Source: JBHFEI01 sp041928815
Lineage (GTDB): Bacteria; Pseudomonadota; Alphaproteobacteria; Rhizobiales; Rhizobiaceae
NCBI RefSeq assembly: GCF_041928815.1
Contig: NZ_JBHFEI010000015.1
Location: 14,632 to 78,631 of the forward strand
Direction of reading: 5' to 3'
Length of the DNA stretch: 64,000 bases
Part shown: positions 57,294-64,000 of the stretch, piece by piece
How positions within the stretch are numbered: position 1 is the stretch's first letter
Layout of the letters: each line of letters opens with the position of its first letter
Program-made: the position numbers and the translations under genes
The notes under the pieces: model-generated
What the model was told of the DNA's origin: nothing
Seen by the model: the letters and a program-made list of their open reading frames with translations, nothing else
Databases searched by the model: none

Positions 57294-57470
57294 CGCGACC
57301 TCCTGAAAATCGATCGAACACGCCTTGGATGATATAGGCAAAACAGTAGTTTGACGGGGAGGGGAAGTCAATTCGCGCGTCGGCTCCGCGATTTCCCCGG
57401 CTCGCCTTTCCAACCCGCCTCTTATTTGCTAGGCCGTCCGCGACCTGTGCTGTGGCTGGAGGAGAGTGTC

Positions 57471-58241
57471 ATGACGCCTGAAATACGTCCGCTTGTTGCC
57501 GGAAACTGGAAGATGAACGGCTTGCGGGCCTCGCTCGACGAGCTGAAGGCGATCATCGAGGGCGTTCAGGGTCCGCTGTCGGAAAAGGTCGACACGCTGA
57601 TCTGCCCGCCGGCGACGCTGCTCTATGTCGCGACCGCGCTTGCGACCGACAGCCCGCTTGCGATCGGCGCGCAGGATTGCCATCCGAAGGAGAGCGGCGC
57701 CCATACCGGCGACATTTCCGCGCCGATGATTGCCGACTGCTTCGGCACCTATGTCCTCGTCGGCCATTCCGAGCGCCGCACCGACCACGGCGAAAGCGAC
57801 GCGCTGGTGCGCGCCAAGGCCGAGGCCGCGCTCGCGGCCGACCTCACCGCCGTCGTCTGCATCGGCGAGACGGGGGACGAGCGCAAGGCGGGGGAAACCC
57901 TCCCGGTTCTGAAGCGCCAGCTTTCCGGCTCCGTGCCGGATGCCGCGACGGCGGACAACACGGTGATCGCCTACGAGCCGGTCTGGGCGATCGGAACGGG
58001 CCTGACGCCGACGGCTGCCGACGTCGCCGAGGCGCATGCCTTCCTGCGCAGCGAGCTGGTGTCGCGCTTCGGCGGCGAGGGCGCGAAAATGCGCATCCTC
58101 TATGGCGGCTCGGTGAAGCCCGCAAACGCCGCGGAACTGATGTCGGTCGCCAATGTCGACGGCGCGCTGATCGGCGGCGCCAGCTTGAAAGCCGCCGATT
58201 TCCTCGCCATCTATGGCGCATACGAAGGATTGACGGCCTGA
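57471..58241 (+). CDS. tpiA: Triosephosphate isomerase
   Basis: 256 residues. The catalytic residues are K14 in GNWKMNG, H99 in VGHSERR and E169 in AYEPVWAIG; GGSVKPANA and GGASLKAADF close the barrel. It interconverts dihydroxyacetone phosphate and glyceraldehyde 3-phosphate in glycolysis. GGAGGAG lies before ATG 57471; 40 more open codons upstream lack similarity. tpiA-secG-pyrG is a conserved alphaproteobacterial order. Confidence 0.98.
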   Translation: MTPEIRPLVAGNWKMNGLRASLDELKAIIEGVQGPLSEKVDTLICPPATLLYVATALATDSPLAIGAQDCHPKESGAHTGDISAPMIADCFGTYVLVGHSERRTDHGESDALVRAKAEAALAADLTAVVCIGETGDERKAGETLPVLKRQLSGSVPDAATADNTVIAYEPVWAIGTGLTPTAADVAEAHAFLRSELVSRFGGEGAKMRILYGGSVKPANAAELMSVANVDGALIGGASLKAADFLAIYGAYEGLTA

Positions 58242-58341
58242 CCAACGCCTTGCCGGCGGGCTGCGGGCTTGGAATGCGCGCGTCCTTGGTATAAGGGACG
58301 CGCGAAACCTCTTTTGGCCGGTTCGGCGGGAACGTGAAGAT

Positions 58342-58857
58342 ATGCAGACCGTATTGCTCGTCATCTACCTCATGGTCGTCCTCGTGCTGATCGGCGTCGT
58401 GCTGATCCAGCGCTCGGAAGGCGGCGGCCTCGGCATCGGCGGCGGTTCGGGCTTCATGTCGGCGCGCGGCACAGCCAATGCGCTGACGCGCACCACGGCG
58501 ATCCTCGCGACGCTGTTCTTCGTGCTGGCGCTCGGCATGGGCATCCTGTCGCGCTACGAGCCGCAGGCGACCGACATTCTCGATCGCATCCCCGGCACGA
58601 GCGGCGCCGGAAACGGCGTTCTCGATTCGCTCGGCGGCCAGCCTTCGGGCGGCAGCGCCGTTCCGAGCGATGCGGGGACCCCGCCTGCCGGCGGCGCATC
58701 GACCGGGGCGGCTCCGGCAACGGGTGGCGCCGAGGCGCCGGCCGGCGGCGCTGCGACGACGCCAGCGACCGGCGCGCCGGCGGCCACCGCTCCCGCGACC
58801 ACCACTCCGGCAACCGGAGCCGGCGAACCTGCCTCCGGTGTCCCGAGCGGCCAGTAA
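58342..58857 (+). CDS. secG: Preprotein translocase subunit SecG
   Basis: 171 residues. The N-terminal SecG part (about 1-75) has two membrane segments, TVLLVIYLMVVLVLIGVVLIQ and TRTTAILATLFFVLALGMGIL, with RSEGGGLGIGGGSGFMSARG between them. The remaining 95 residues are an Ala/Pro/Thr/Gly-rich tail, long for SecG but usual in rhizobia. It is part of SecYEG. Confidence 0.96.
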   Translation: MQTVLLVIYLMVVLVLIGVVLIQRSEGGGLGIGGGSGFMSARGTANALTRTTAILATLFFVLALGMGILSRYEPQATDILDRIPGTSGAGNGVLDSLGGQPSGGSAVPSDAGTPPAGGASTGAAPATGGAEAPAGGAATTPATGAPAATAPATTTPATGAGEPASGVPSGQ

Positions 58858-58876
58858 GCCGCGGCGTTCTCATCCG

Positions 58877-58909
58877 ACCGGCGGGCCGCAAGCCCGCCGG
58901 TTTTCTTTT
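58877..58909 (+). terminator. Rho-independent terminator of secG
   Basis: A 10-bp perfect stem ACCGGCGGGC / GCCCGCCGGT (58877-58886 and 58892-58901) with loop CGCAA is followed by TTTTCTTTT. It lies 20 bases after the secG stop. Confidence 0.92.
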
Positions 58910-59001
58910 GTCGGTCTTCTGCCACCGGCGGCGCGGGAAATGCGCCGGACGGCAACTTTCCGGTGGCGGAATCAATTTCGAAACGGTATCCGGTGAAGCC
59001 C

Positions 59002-60630
59002 ATGGCGCGATATGTTTTCATCACTGGCGGCGTGGTATCCTCCCTTGGAAAAGGGATTGCTGCCGCCGCTCTCGGAGCACTGCTTCAGGCCCGTGGCTAC
59101 AGGGTCCGGCTGAGAAAGCTCGACCCTTACCTCAATGTCGATCCGGGGACGATGAGCCCGACCCAGCACGGCGAGGTGTTCGTCACCGACGACGGGGCGG
59201 AGACCGACCTCGACCTCGGCCATTACGAGCGTTTTACAGGACGCTCGGCGACAAAGACCGACAACATCACCACCGGCCGCATCTACAAGAACATCATCGA
59301 CAAGGAGCGGCGCGGCGACTATCTCGGCGCCACCGTCCAGGTGATCCCGCATGTCACCAACGAGATCAAGAACTTCGTCACCGAAGGCAACGAGGACTAT
59401 GATTTCGTCATCTGCGAGATCGGTGGAACGGTCGGCGACATCGAGGCGATGCCGTTCCTGGAGGCGATCCGCCAGCTCGGCAACGATTTGCCGCGCAACA
59501 CCGCCGTCTATGTCCACCTGACGCTGATGCCTTACATCCCGGCTGCCGGCGAACTGAAGACGAAGCCGACCCAGCATTCGGTCAAGGAACTGCAGGCGCT
59601 CGGCATCGCCCCCGATATCCTGCTGGTGCGGGCCGACCGCGAGATCCCGGAAGCCGAGCGCCGCAAGCTTTCGCTCTTCTGCAACGTCCGCCCCTCCGCC
59701 GTAATCCAGGCGCTCGATGTCGCGAGCATCTACGACGTGCCGATCGCCTACCACAAGGAAGGCCTCGATTCGGAAGTGCTCGCCGCCTTCGGCATCGAGC
59801 CAGCGCCGAAGCCGCGCATCGAGGACTGGGTCGACGTCGCCGAGCGCATCCGCACGCCGGAAGGCGAGGTGACCATCGCTATCGTCGGTAAGTATACCGG
59901 GCTGAAGGACGCCTACAAGTCGCTGATCGAGGCGCTCTATCACGGAGGCCTCGCCAACCGGGTCAAGGTCAAGCTCGAATGGATCGAATCGGAGATCTTC
60001 GAGAAGGAGGATCCCGCCCCCTGGCTTGAGAAGGTGCACGGCATCCTCGTTCCCGGCGGCTTCGGCGAGCGCGGTTCGGAGGGCAAGATCTCCGCCGCCC
60101 GCTTCGCGCGGGAGCGCAAGGTGCCCTATTTCGGCATCTGTTTCGGCATGCAGATGGCGGTGGTCGAGGCGGCGCGCAATCTGGCGGGCATCGAAAAGGC
60201 GTCATCGACCGAATTCGGCCCGACAGCGGAGCCGGTCGTCGGCCTGATGACCGAATGGGTCAAGGGCAACATGCTGGAAAAACGCCAGGCGGCCGGCGAT
60301 CTCGGCGGCACGATGCGGCTCGGCGCCTACAAGGCAAGCCTGAAGAAGGGCAGCAAGATCGCCGACATCTACGGATCGACCGATATTTCCGAGCGCCACC
60401 GTCACCGCTACGAGGTGAACGTCGATTACAAGGCGCGGCTCGAGGCCTGCGGGCTTGATTTCTCCGGCATGTCGCCGGACGGCGTGCTGCCGGAGACGGT
60501 CGAATATCCGGACCATCCCTGGTTCATCGGCGTGCAGTACCATCCCGAGCTGAAGTCGCGCCCGCTCGATCCGCACCCGCTGTTTGCAAGCTTCATCGAG
60601 GCGGCGGTCGAACAGAGCCGTTTCGTCTGA
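59002..60630 (+). CDS. pyrG: CTP synthase
   Basis: 542 residues, standard length. The synthase domain has RYVFITGGVVSSLGKGIAAAALGALL at the start and KTDNITTGRIYKNIIDKERRGDYLGATVQVIPHVTNEI. The glutamine amidotransferase domain has Cys380 in YFGICFGMQMAVVEAAR, with the partner His/Glu in QYHPELKSRP. It makes CTP from UTP. ATG 59002 matches the family start; the frame is open 13 codons further upstream. Confidence 0.98.
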   Translation: MARYVFITGGVVSSLGKGIAAAALGALLQARGYRVRLRKLDPYLNVDPGTMSPTQHGEVFVTDDGAETDLDLGHYERFTGRSATKTDNITTGRIYKNIIDKERRGDYLGATVQVIPHVTNEIKNFVTEGNEDYDFVICEIGGTVGDIEAMPFLEAIRQLGNDLPRNTAVYVHLTLMPYIPAAGELKTKPTQHSVKELQALGIAPDILLVRADREIPEAERRKLSLFCNVRPSAVIQALDVASIYDVPIAYHKEGLDSEVLAAFGIEPAPKPRIEDWVDVAERIRTPEGEVTIAIVGKYTGLKDAYKSLIEALYHGGLANRVKVKLEWIESEIFEKEDPAPWLEKVHGILVPGGFGERGSEGKISAARFARERKVPYFGICFGMQMAVVEAARNLAGIEKASSTEFGPTAEPVVGLMTEWVKGNMLEKRQAAGDLGGTMRLGAYKASLKKGSKIADIYGSTDISERHRHRYEVNVDYKARLEACGLDFSGMSPDGVLPETVEYPDHPWFIGVQYHPELKSRPLDPHPLFASFIEAAVEQSRFV

Positions 60631-60657
60631 TCGACGCCGCTCAACGCCATTTGAGAC

Positions 60658-60697
60658 AAGGACCGGCGGGCGCGGAGAGCGCGCCCGCCGGTCCTTT
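60658..60697 (+). terminator. Rho-independent terminator of pyrG
   Basis: A 15-bp perfect stem, left arm 60660-60674 and right arm 60680-60694, with a GAGAG loop; two flanking A-T pairs extend it to 17 bp, with TTTC downstream. The long stem and short T-run suggest an efficient barrier 30 bases past the pyrG stop. Confidence 0.85.
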
Positions 60698-60792
60698 CTG
60701 ATTCCGGACCTGCCGGACAAGGGCGCGAACGCCGGAGCCCGCATCACCCGATGGAATCCCAGACCGCTGATTTCATTGCATGAATGGAATGG

Positions 60793-60807
60793 TTAACGAG
60801 GCGTTAA
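60793..60807 (+). promoter_or_regulatory. CtrA box, full consensus
   Basis: TTAA (60793-60796), a 7-base spacer, and TTAA (60804-60807). On the opposite strand it reads TTAA-CGCCTCG-TTAACC, an exact match to the CtrA consensus TTAA-N7-TTAAC. It lies 128 bases before the start of the unknown gene at 60935. Confidence 0.65.
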
Positions 60808-60934
60808 TTCTGGTCAGCCTCGCGCAAGCTTCGCGGAATAACCCGATTGCGTACGGATCGGGAAGTCCAGTCGGGGCGCCTTCTCTCGCCTTCGCAGGAT
60901 CCCGCTGACAGACGCCTTGCGGCGGAGGTGGACG

Positions 60935-61573
60935 ATGCAGATCGCAGACAGGGTATCCGCGCCGGCAGGCGACACGATGGGCAACCTCGCCGGGCGTCAG
61001 GCGTCGCAGGTCGGGTCGTCGGCCCGCGAGGATGCGGCCGCGATCGCCTCCGCCGCCGGCTATCTCGACTCCTCCTCGCGCGTCTCGCTCTCGGCCGATG
61101 CGCTCCTCTACCTCGGGCGCGCCAAGCGGACGCCCGAACGCTTCCCGGCCCTGACCCAGGACGAATGGAGCAACCGTCCCTCCAGCCAGCTTCTCGCGCG
61201 CGAATATCAGGCCTTCGGAAAATACATCGAGAGCGGCAATTACAAGGGCTACTACCGCGCCTTCATAGAGTATTACGACAGCCTGAGAAGCGAGGACCAG
61301 AACAGCCTGCGTTATTTCGGCACGCGCGAGGCAGCCGTCGCAGGCCTGCGCTCGATCGAATACGAGAACGGCCCCGAGGAAGTCGGCGACCTGCCGAGCC
61401 GCATCAGCGTGTTCCTTGACGCGGAAAAGAGCTTCGTCGGCCGTCCCGCGGAAGAGGCGGGCCCGGCGGCGACCGGTTTCGGCTGGGACAGCGTCAACAT
61501 CAGCTACGAGGCGTCGGACACGGCGTCCGAGACGATTTCCAGCATCGACAGGCTCTACGCCGAATCCTACTGA
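60935..61573 (+). CDS. Unknown protein, CtrA-box gene
   Basis: 212 residues, no signal peptide or membrane segment. The N-terminus (MQIADRVSAPAGDTMGNLAGRQAS) is disordered-looking. The middle has helical, charged segments: QDEWSNRPSSQLLAREYQAFGKYIESGNYKGYYRAFIEYYDSLRSEDQNSLRYFGTREAAVAGLRSIEYENG. I do not recognise the family. The start is ATG 60935 with GGAGG six bases upstream; ATG 60917 is in frame but has no ribosome site. The CtrA box suggests cell-cycle or motility-linked expression. Confidence 0.75.
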   Translation: MQIADRVSAPAGDTMGNLAGRQASQVGSSAREDAAAIASAAGYLDSSSRVSLSADALLYLGRAKRTPERFPALTQDEWSNRPSSQLLAREYQAFGKYIESGNYKGYYRAFIEYYDSLRSEDQNSLRYFGTREAAVAGLRSIEYENGPEEVGDLPSRISVFLDAEKSFVGRPAEEAGPAATGFGWDSVNISYEASDTASETISSIDRLYAESY

Positions 61574-61702
61574 GACGCCCGACACCGTCGAAGCGTGCAT
61601 TCTGTCGTCGTTCTCGCACAATCCGTTGGAGCAAGGCACCGCGTCGTGTAGAGAAGAACGGTGCCTTCTGGCACGCGACGGATCGCGGAGGGGTTTTGCA
61701 GC

Positions 61703-62467
61703 GTGCGCCAGGGATTGCTGGAAACGGTTATCGGAGGCGTTCGGTCGCGGACCAGCCATTCTCAGGTGGTGAACGAACTCGGGCGCTCCATCGTCGGCGG
61801 CGACTATCCGGAAGGCGGGCTGCTGCCGGGCGACGGCGAACTGGCGGCCCGGTTTCGCGTGTCGCGCACGGTGCTGCGCGAGGCGATGAAGACGCTGGCC
61901 GCCAAGGGCATGATCGTGGCGCGGGCGCGAATCGGCACGCGGGTGCGCCGGCGCGACGACTGGAACCTCTTCGATGCCGATGTGCTGACCTGGTATTTCG
62001 ATTGCGGCGTCGACGAACGGTTTCTTTACCATCTGAGCGATGTGCGCCTTGCCTTCGAGCCTCATGCGGCGGCACTTGCGGCGCGCCATGCCTCCGAAGG
62101 CGAGATCGCCGGCATGATGCGGCTCGCGGTCGCGATGGGCGACCCCGCCCACACGGCAGAGACGCTGGCGATCGCCGACCTGAAATTCCACATCGCCGTG
62201 ATCGAGGCCTGCGGCAACCCCTTCATGCGCACGATCGGCAGCCTGATCGAGGCCGGTCTCGCCGGCGTCTTCAAGCTCTCGTCGCCCGCCGCCGACCGCG
62301 CCAAGATCGACGAGGTCGCCCGCAACCACATCCGCATCGTCGAGGCGATCCGCCTGCGCGACGAGGCCGGCGCCCGCGAGGCGATGGAGAATGTCATCCG
62401 TCTCGGCCGCGACCGGGTGCGCGGCGCGATTGTCGACACGGCGACCCGACCGGTCGAGGCGCCGTGA
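61703..62467 (+). CDS. FadR/GntR-family transcriptional regulator
   Basis: About 254 residues. The winged helix is QVVNELGRSIVGGDYPEGGLLPGDGELAARFRVSRTVLREAMKTLAAKGMIVARARIGTRV, and the C-terminal FCD domain is LRVAMGDPAHTAETLAIADLKFHIAVIEACGNPFM with metal-binding Asp/His residues. FCD regulators usually bind carboxylic acids. GTG 61703 is chosen (GGAGGGG nine bases upstream); 14 further open codons lie upstream with ATG at 61661. Targets are unknown. Confidence 0.9.
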   Translation: MRQGLLETVIGGVRSRTSHSQVVNELGRSIVGGDYPEGGLLPGDGELAARFRVSRTVLREAMKTLAAKGMIVARARIGTRVRRRDDWNLFDADVLTWYFDCGVDERFLYHLSDVRLAFEPHAAALAARHASEGEIAGMMRLAVAMGDPAHTAETLAIADLKFHIAVIEACGNPFMRTIGSLIEAGLAGVFKLSSPAADRAKIDEVARNHIRIVEAIRLRDEAGAREAMENVIRLGRDRVRGAIVDTATRPVEAP

Positions 62468-62574
62468 CGGCGGCGATGCGAATTTCCACCGGGCGCCTTG
62501 TTCCCTTGCGCCGATATGCTTATGTCAGCATCGGCACCTTCAGGCGCCGCGTCCATCAACGGTGATCGAGGGTC

Positions 62575-63861
62575 ATGTCCGAACTGCTTGTCATTTTCCT
62601 ACTGCTCCTGATCAATGCATTCTTTGCAATGTCGGAAATGGCAATCGTATCGGCAAGCCGGCCGCTCCTGCGGCAGATGGCCAAGCAGGGCAACCGCCGC
62701 GCCGAGACCGCGCTGAAGCTCGCCGAGGAGCCGGGCCGGTTCCTCTCGACGGTCCAGGTCGGCATCACCCTGGTCGGCACGCTGGCGGGCGCCTATGGCG
62801 GCGCCACGATCGCCGACAACATCGCGCCCTGGCTGAACGACGTCAGCTGGATCAATCCCTATGGCAGCACGGTCGCCGTCGCGCTGGTCGTGACGATGAT
62901 CACCTACCTGTCGGTCATCGTCGGCGAACTGATCCCGAAGCAACTCGCGCTACGCAATTCCGAGACGGTGGCGATGTTCGTCGCCGGGCCGATGTCGTTC
63001 CTGTCGAAGATCGCCGCGCCTGTCGTGCTCCTCTTCGAACTGTCGGCGCGGCTCCTGCTCCGGCTCCTCGGTTTTCGCGCCGCACCGCAGGACCAGGTCA
63101 CCGAAGAAGAAGTGCAGGCCATCATGGCGGAAGGCGTCGAAAGCGGCGCCATCGAGAAATCCGAGCACGAGATGCTGCGCCGGATCATCCGCCTCGGCGA
63201 CCGCAACGTGAAGTCGATCATGACGCACCGCACCGAGGTCAGCTTCATCGAGCTCGACGACACGATCGAGACGATCCGCGAGAAGGTGCAGCAGTCGGGC
63301 CATTCCCGCTATCCGGTGCTCGATCCGGAAAGCGGCGAGGTGCTCGGCGCCGTTCTGGTCAAGGAAGTGCTCAATCCGCCGTCGGAATCGGCGTTCGATA
63401 TCCGCGACTTCATCCGCGACATCCACACCCTGCCCGAAACGGCGTCCTGCCTGAAGGCGCTCGAAGCCTTCAAGTCGTCGCGCATCAACATGTCGCTGAT
63501 CGTCGATGAGTACGGCAGCACCGAGGGAATCCTCACCATCGCCGACATTCTCGAGGCGATCGTCGGCGTGCTGCCGTCGAACTACGACGATATCGAACAC
63601 GCGCTGGTGCGCATGCGCGAGGACGGTTCCTATCTCGTCGATGGCCGCACGCCGATCGATGAGATCCACCTGTCGATCGGTCTCGACGAGATCGAATCGG
63701 ACGGCAATTACGAGACGATCGCCGGATTCCTCGTGCAGCAGCTGCGCAAGACGCCGGAGGAGGGCGACACGACGGAGGCCCATGGCCACCGGTTCGAGGT
63801 GGTCGACATGGACGGGCGCCGCATCGACAAGATCCTCGTCACGCGCCTTGCGGGCGAGTAG
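62575..63861 (+). CDS. HlyC/CorC-family membrane protein (DUF21-CBS-CorC)
   Basis: 428 residues. An N-terminal DUF21 domain with about four membrane segments (1-160: LLVIFLLLLINAFFAMSEMAIVSASRP, FLSTVQVGITLVGTLAGAYGG) is followed by a CBS pair (about 205-325: VKSIMTHRTEVSFIEL, MSLIVDEYGSTEGILTIADILEAIVG) and a C-terminal CorC_HlyC domain (GNYETIAGFLVQQL). These proteins are proposed magnesium or cobalt efflux or homeostasis factors; hemolysis is not implied. GAGGG precedes the ATG. Confidence 0.94.
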   Translation: MSELLVIFLLLLINAFFAMSEMAIVSASRPLLRQMAKQGNRRAETALKLAEEPGRFLSTVQVGITLVGTLAGAYGGATIADNIAPWLNDVSWINPYGSTVAVALVVTMITYLSVIVGELIPKQLALRNSETVAMFVAGPMSFLSKIAAPVVLLFELSARLLLRLLGFRAAPQDQVTEEEVQAIMAEGVESGAIEKSEHEMLRRIIRLGDRNVKSIMTHRTEVSFIELDDTIETIREKVQQSGHSRYPVLDPESGEVLGAVLVKEVLNPPSESAFDIRDFIRDIHTLPETASCLKALEAFKSSRINMSLIVDEYGSTEGILTIADILEAIVGVLPSNYDDIEHALVRMREDGSYLVDGRTPIDEIHLSIGLDEIESDGNYETIAGFLVQQLRKTPEEGDTTEAHGHRFEVVDMDGRRIDKILVTRLAGE

Positions 63862-63877
63862 GTGCCCGGATACGGAA

Positions 63878-63905
63878 AAAGGCCGGGCATGCCCGACCTT
63901 TCTTC
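63878..63905 (+). terminator. Rho-independent terminator-like hairpin after the CorC-family gene
   Basis: AAAGG-C-CGGG pairs with CCCG-A-CCTTT across a CATG loop (63878-63901), with one C-A mismatch, then a T-rich end. The A-run before and T-run after make it usable on both strands. It lies 17 bases past the CorC-family stop. Confidence 0.65.
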
Positions 63906-63925
63906 CGTCTTGCGCTGACCTGCTA

Positions 63926-64000
63926 GAGCAGATTCGACTTATTCCGGGTCATATCCTGCGGCCTCGAAATAGTGTCGGCATTCCTTTGGCGTGAAGGCGG
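63926..64000 (-). mobile_element. End of an IS630-family insertion sequence (truncated by window edge)
   Basis: Directly after a TA dinucleotide (63924-63925), the target of IS630-family elements, the sequence GAGCAGATTCGACTTATT begins. It overlaps the 3' end of a leftward transposase-like frame. This fits the left end of an IS630-type element inserted at TA. The opposite end and target duplication lie outside the window. Confidence 0.55.
63939..64000 (-). CDS. IS630-family transposase, C-terminal end (partial)
   Basis: The leftward frame ends at TAA (63941-63939) with FTPKECRHYFEAAGYDPE. This is the C-terminal signature of IS630-type (DDE) transposases (typically FTP-EC-xYF-xxAGY). Only 20 codons are visible, so integrity cannot be judged. 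Confidence 0.65.
   Translation of the reverse strand, partial: AFTPKECRHYFEAAGYDPE

Overview
This is a gene-dense, high-GC chromosomal segment (by eye roughly two-thirds G+C) of an alphaproteobacterium, most likely order Hyphomicrobiales (Rhizobiales). The evidence is a sufS2-B-C-D-S-T-A operon in the order known from Agrobacterium, the patatin/hisI/folE/IscU-like/yidD/thrS and tpiA-secG-pyrG neighbourhoods, PilZ, DUF2336 and PAS-family regulators, and CtrA-type promoter boxes. Family and genus cannot be fixed from the window. No rRNA, tRNA or CRISPR was seen. Most of the window is core genome. The only mobile-element sequence is the end of an IS630-type transposase at the right edge.

Layout. 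1-2.8 kb: leftward genes for a periplasmic substrate-binding protein, Rpe, a DUF2259 secreted protein and a truncated membrane protein, the last three joined by ATGA overlaps. 3.1-8.8 kb: rightward accessory genes for a molybdenum hydroxylase (MoxR, CoxE/VWA, two XdhC pieces, a MoeA/MocA fusion), preceded by a flavin reductase; no catalytic subunits are present. 8.8-13.4 kb: leftward RhlE-type helicase, M23 peptidase, DUF455 protein and a peroxiredoxin. 13.6-20.3 kb: a large AsmA-like protein, TyrS, AnmK and an alpha/beta hydrolase.

20.4-27.9 kb is the Fe-S assembly operon. It is interrupted between sufB and sufC by a 132-residue unknown gene of about 45% GC. A stem-loop with the same 7-nt loop lies just upstream of both sufB and sufA. 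28-32.8 kb: a three-PAS histidine kinase and single-domain response regulator, a tandem PilZ protein, a PAS-family protein and a rhomboid. 33.1-39.1 kb: CBS protein, patatin, HisI, FolE, Fe-S scaffold-like protein, YidD and ThrS. 39.2-47.5 kb: acyltransferase, secreted protein, nitroreductase, flavin-reductase-like protein, a CitE-like protein with a tandem repeat, DUF2336, GNAT and ParE.

48.7-54.5 kb is a compact cluster (HAD-UbiA fusion, DprE1-like oxidase, small DMT transporter, NAD-dependent epimerase, class III aminotransferase) that looks like a polyprenyl-phosphate-pentose pathway with an added amination step. 54.5-57.3 kb: OmpA protein, a caspase-Sel1-peptidoglycan-binding protein and a small secreted protein. 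57.5-63.9 kb: tpiA, secG, pyrG, an unknown gene with a perfect CtrA box, a GntR regulator and a CorC/HlyC-family membrane protein.

Three other genes (M23 peptidase, PilZ protein, PAS protein) carry related CtrA-like boxes, which suggests a small cell-cycle or motility regulon. The observations most worth following up are the low-GC gene inside the suf operon, the paired suf leader hairpins, the polyprenyl-sugar cluster and the CtrA-box genes.
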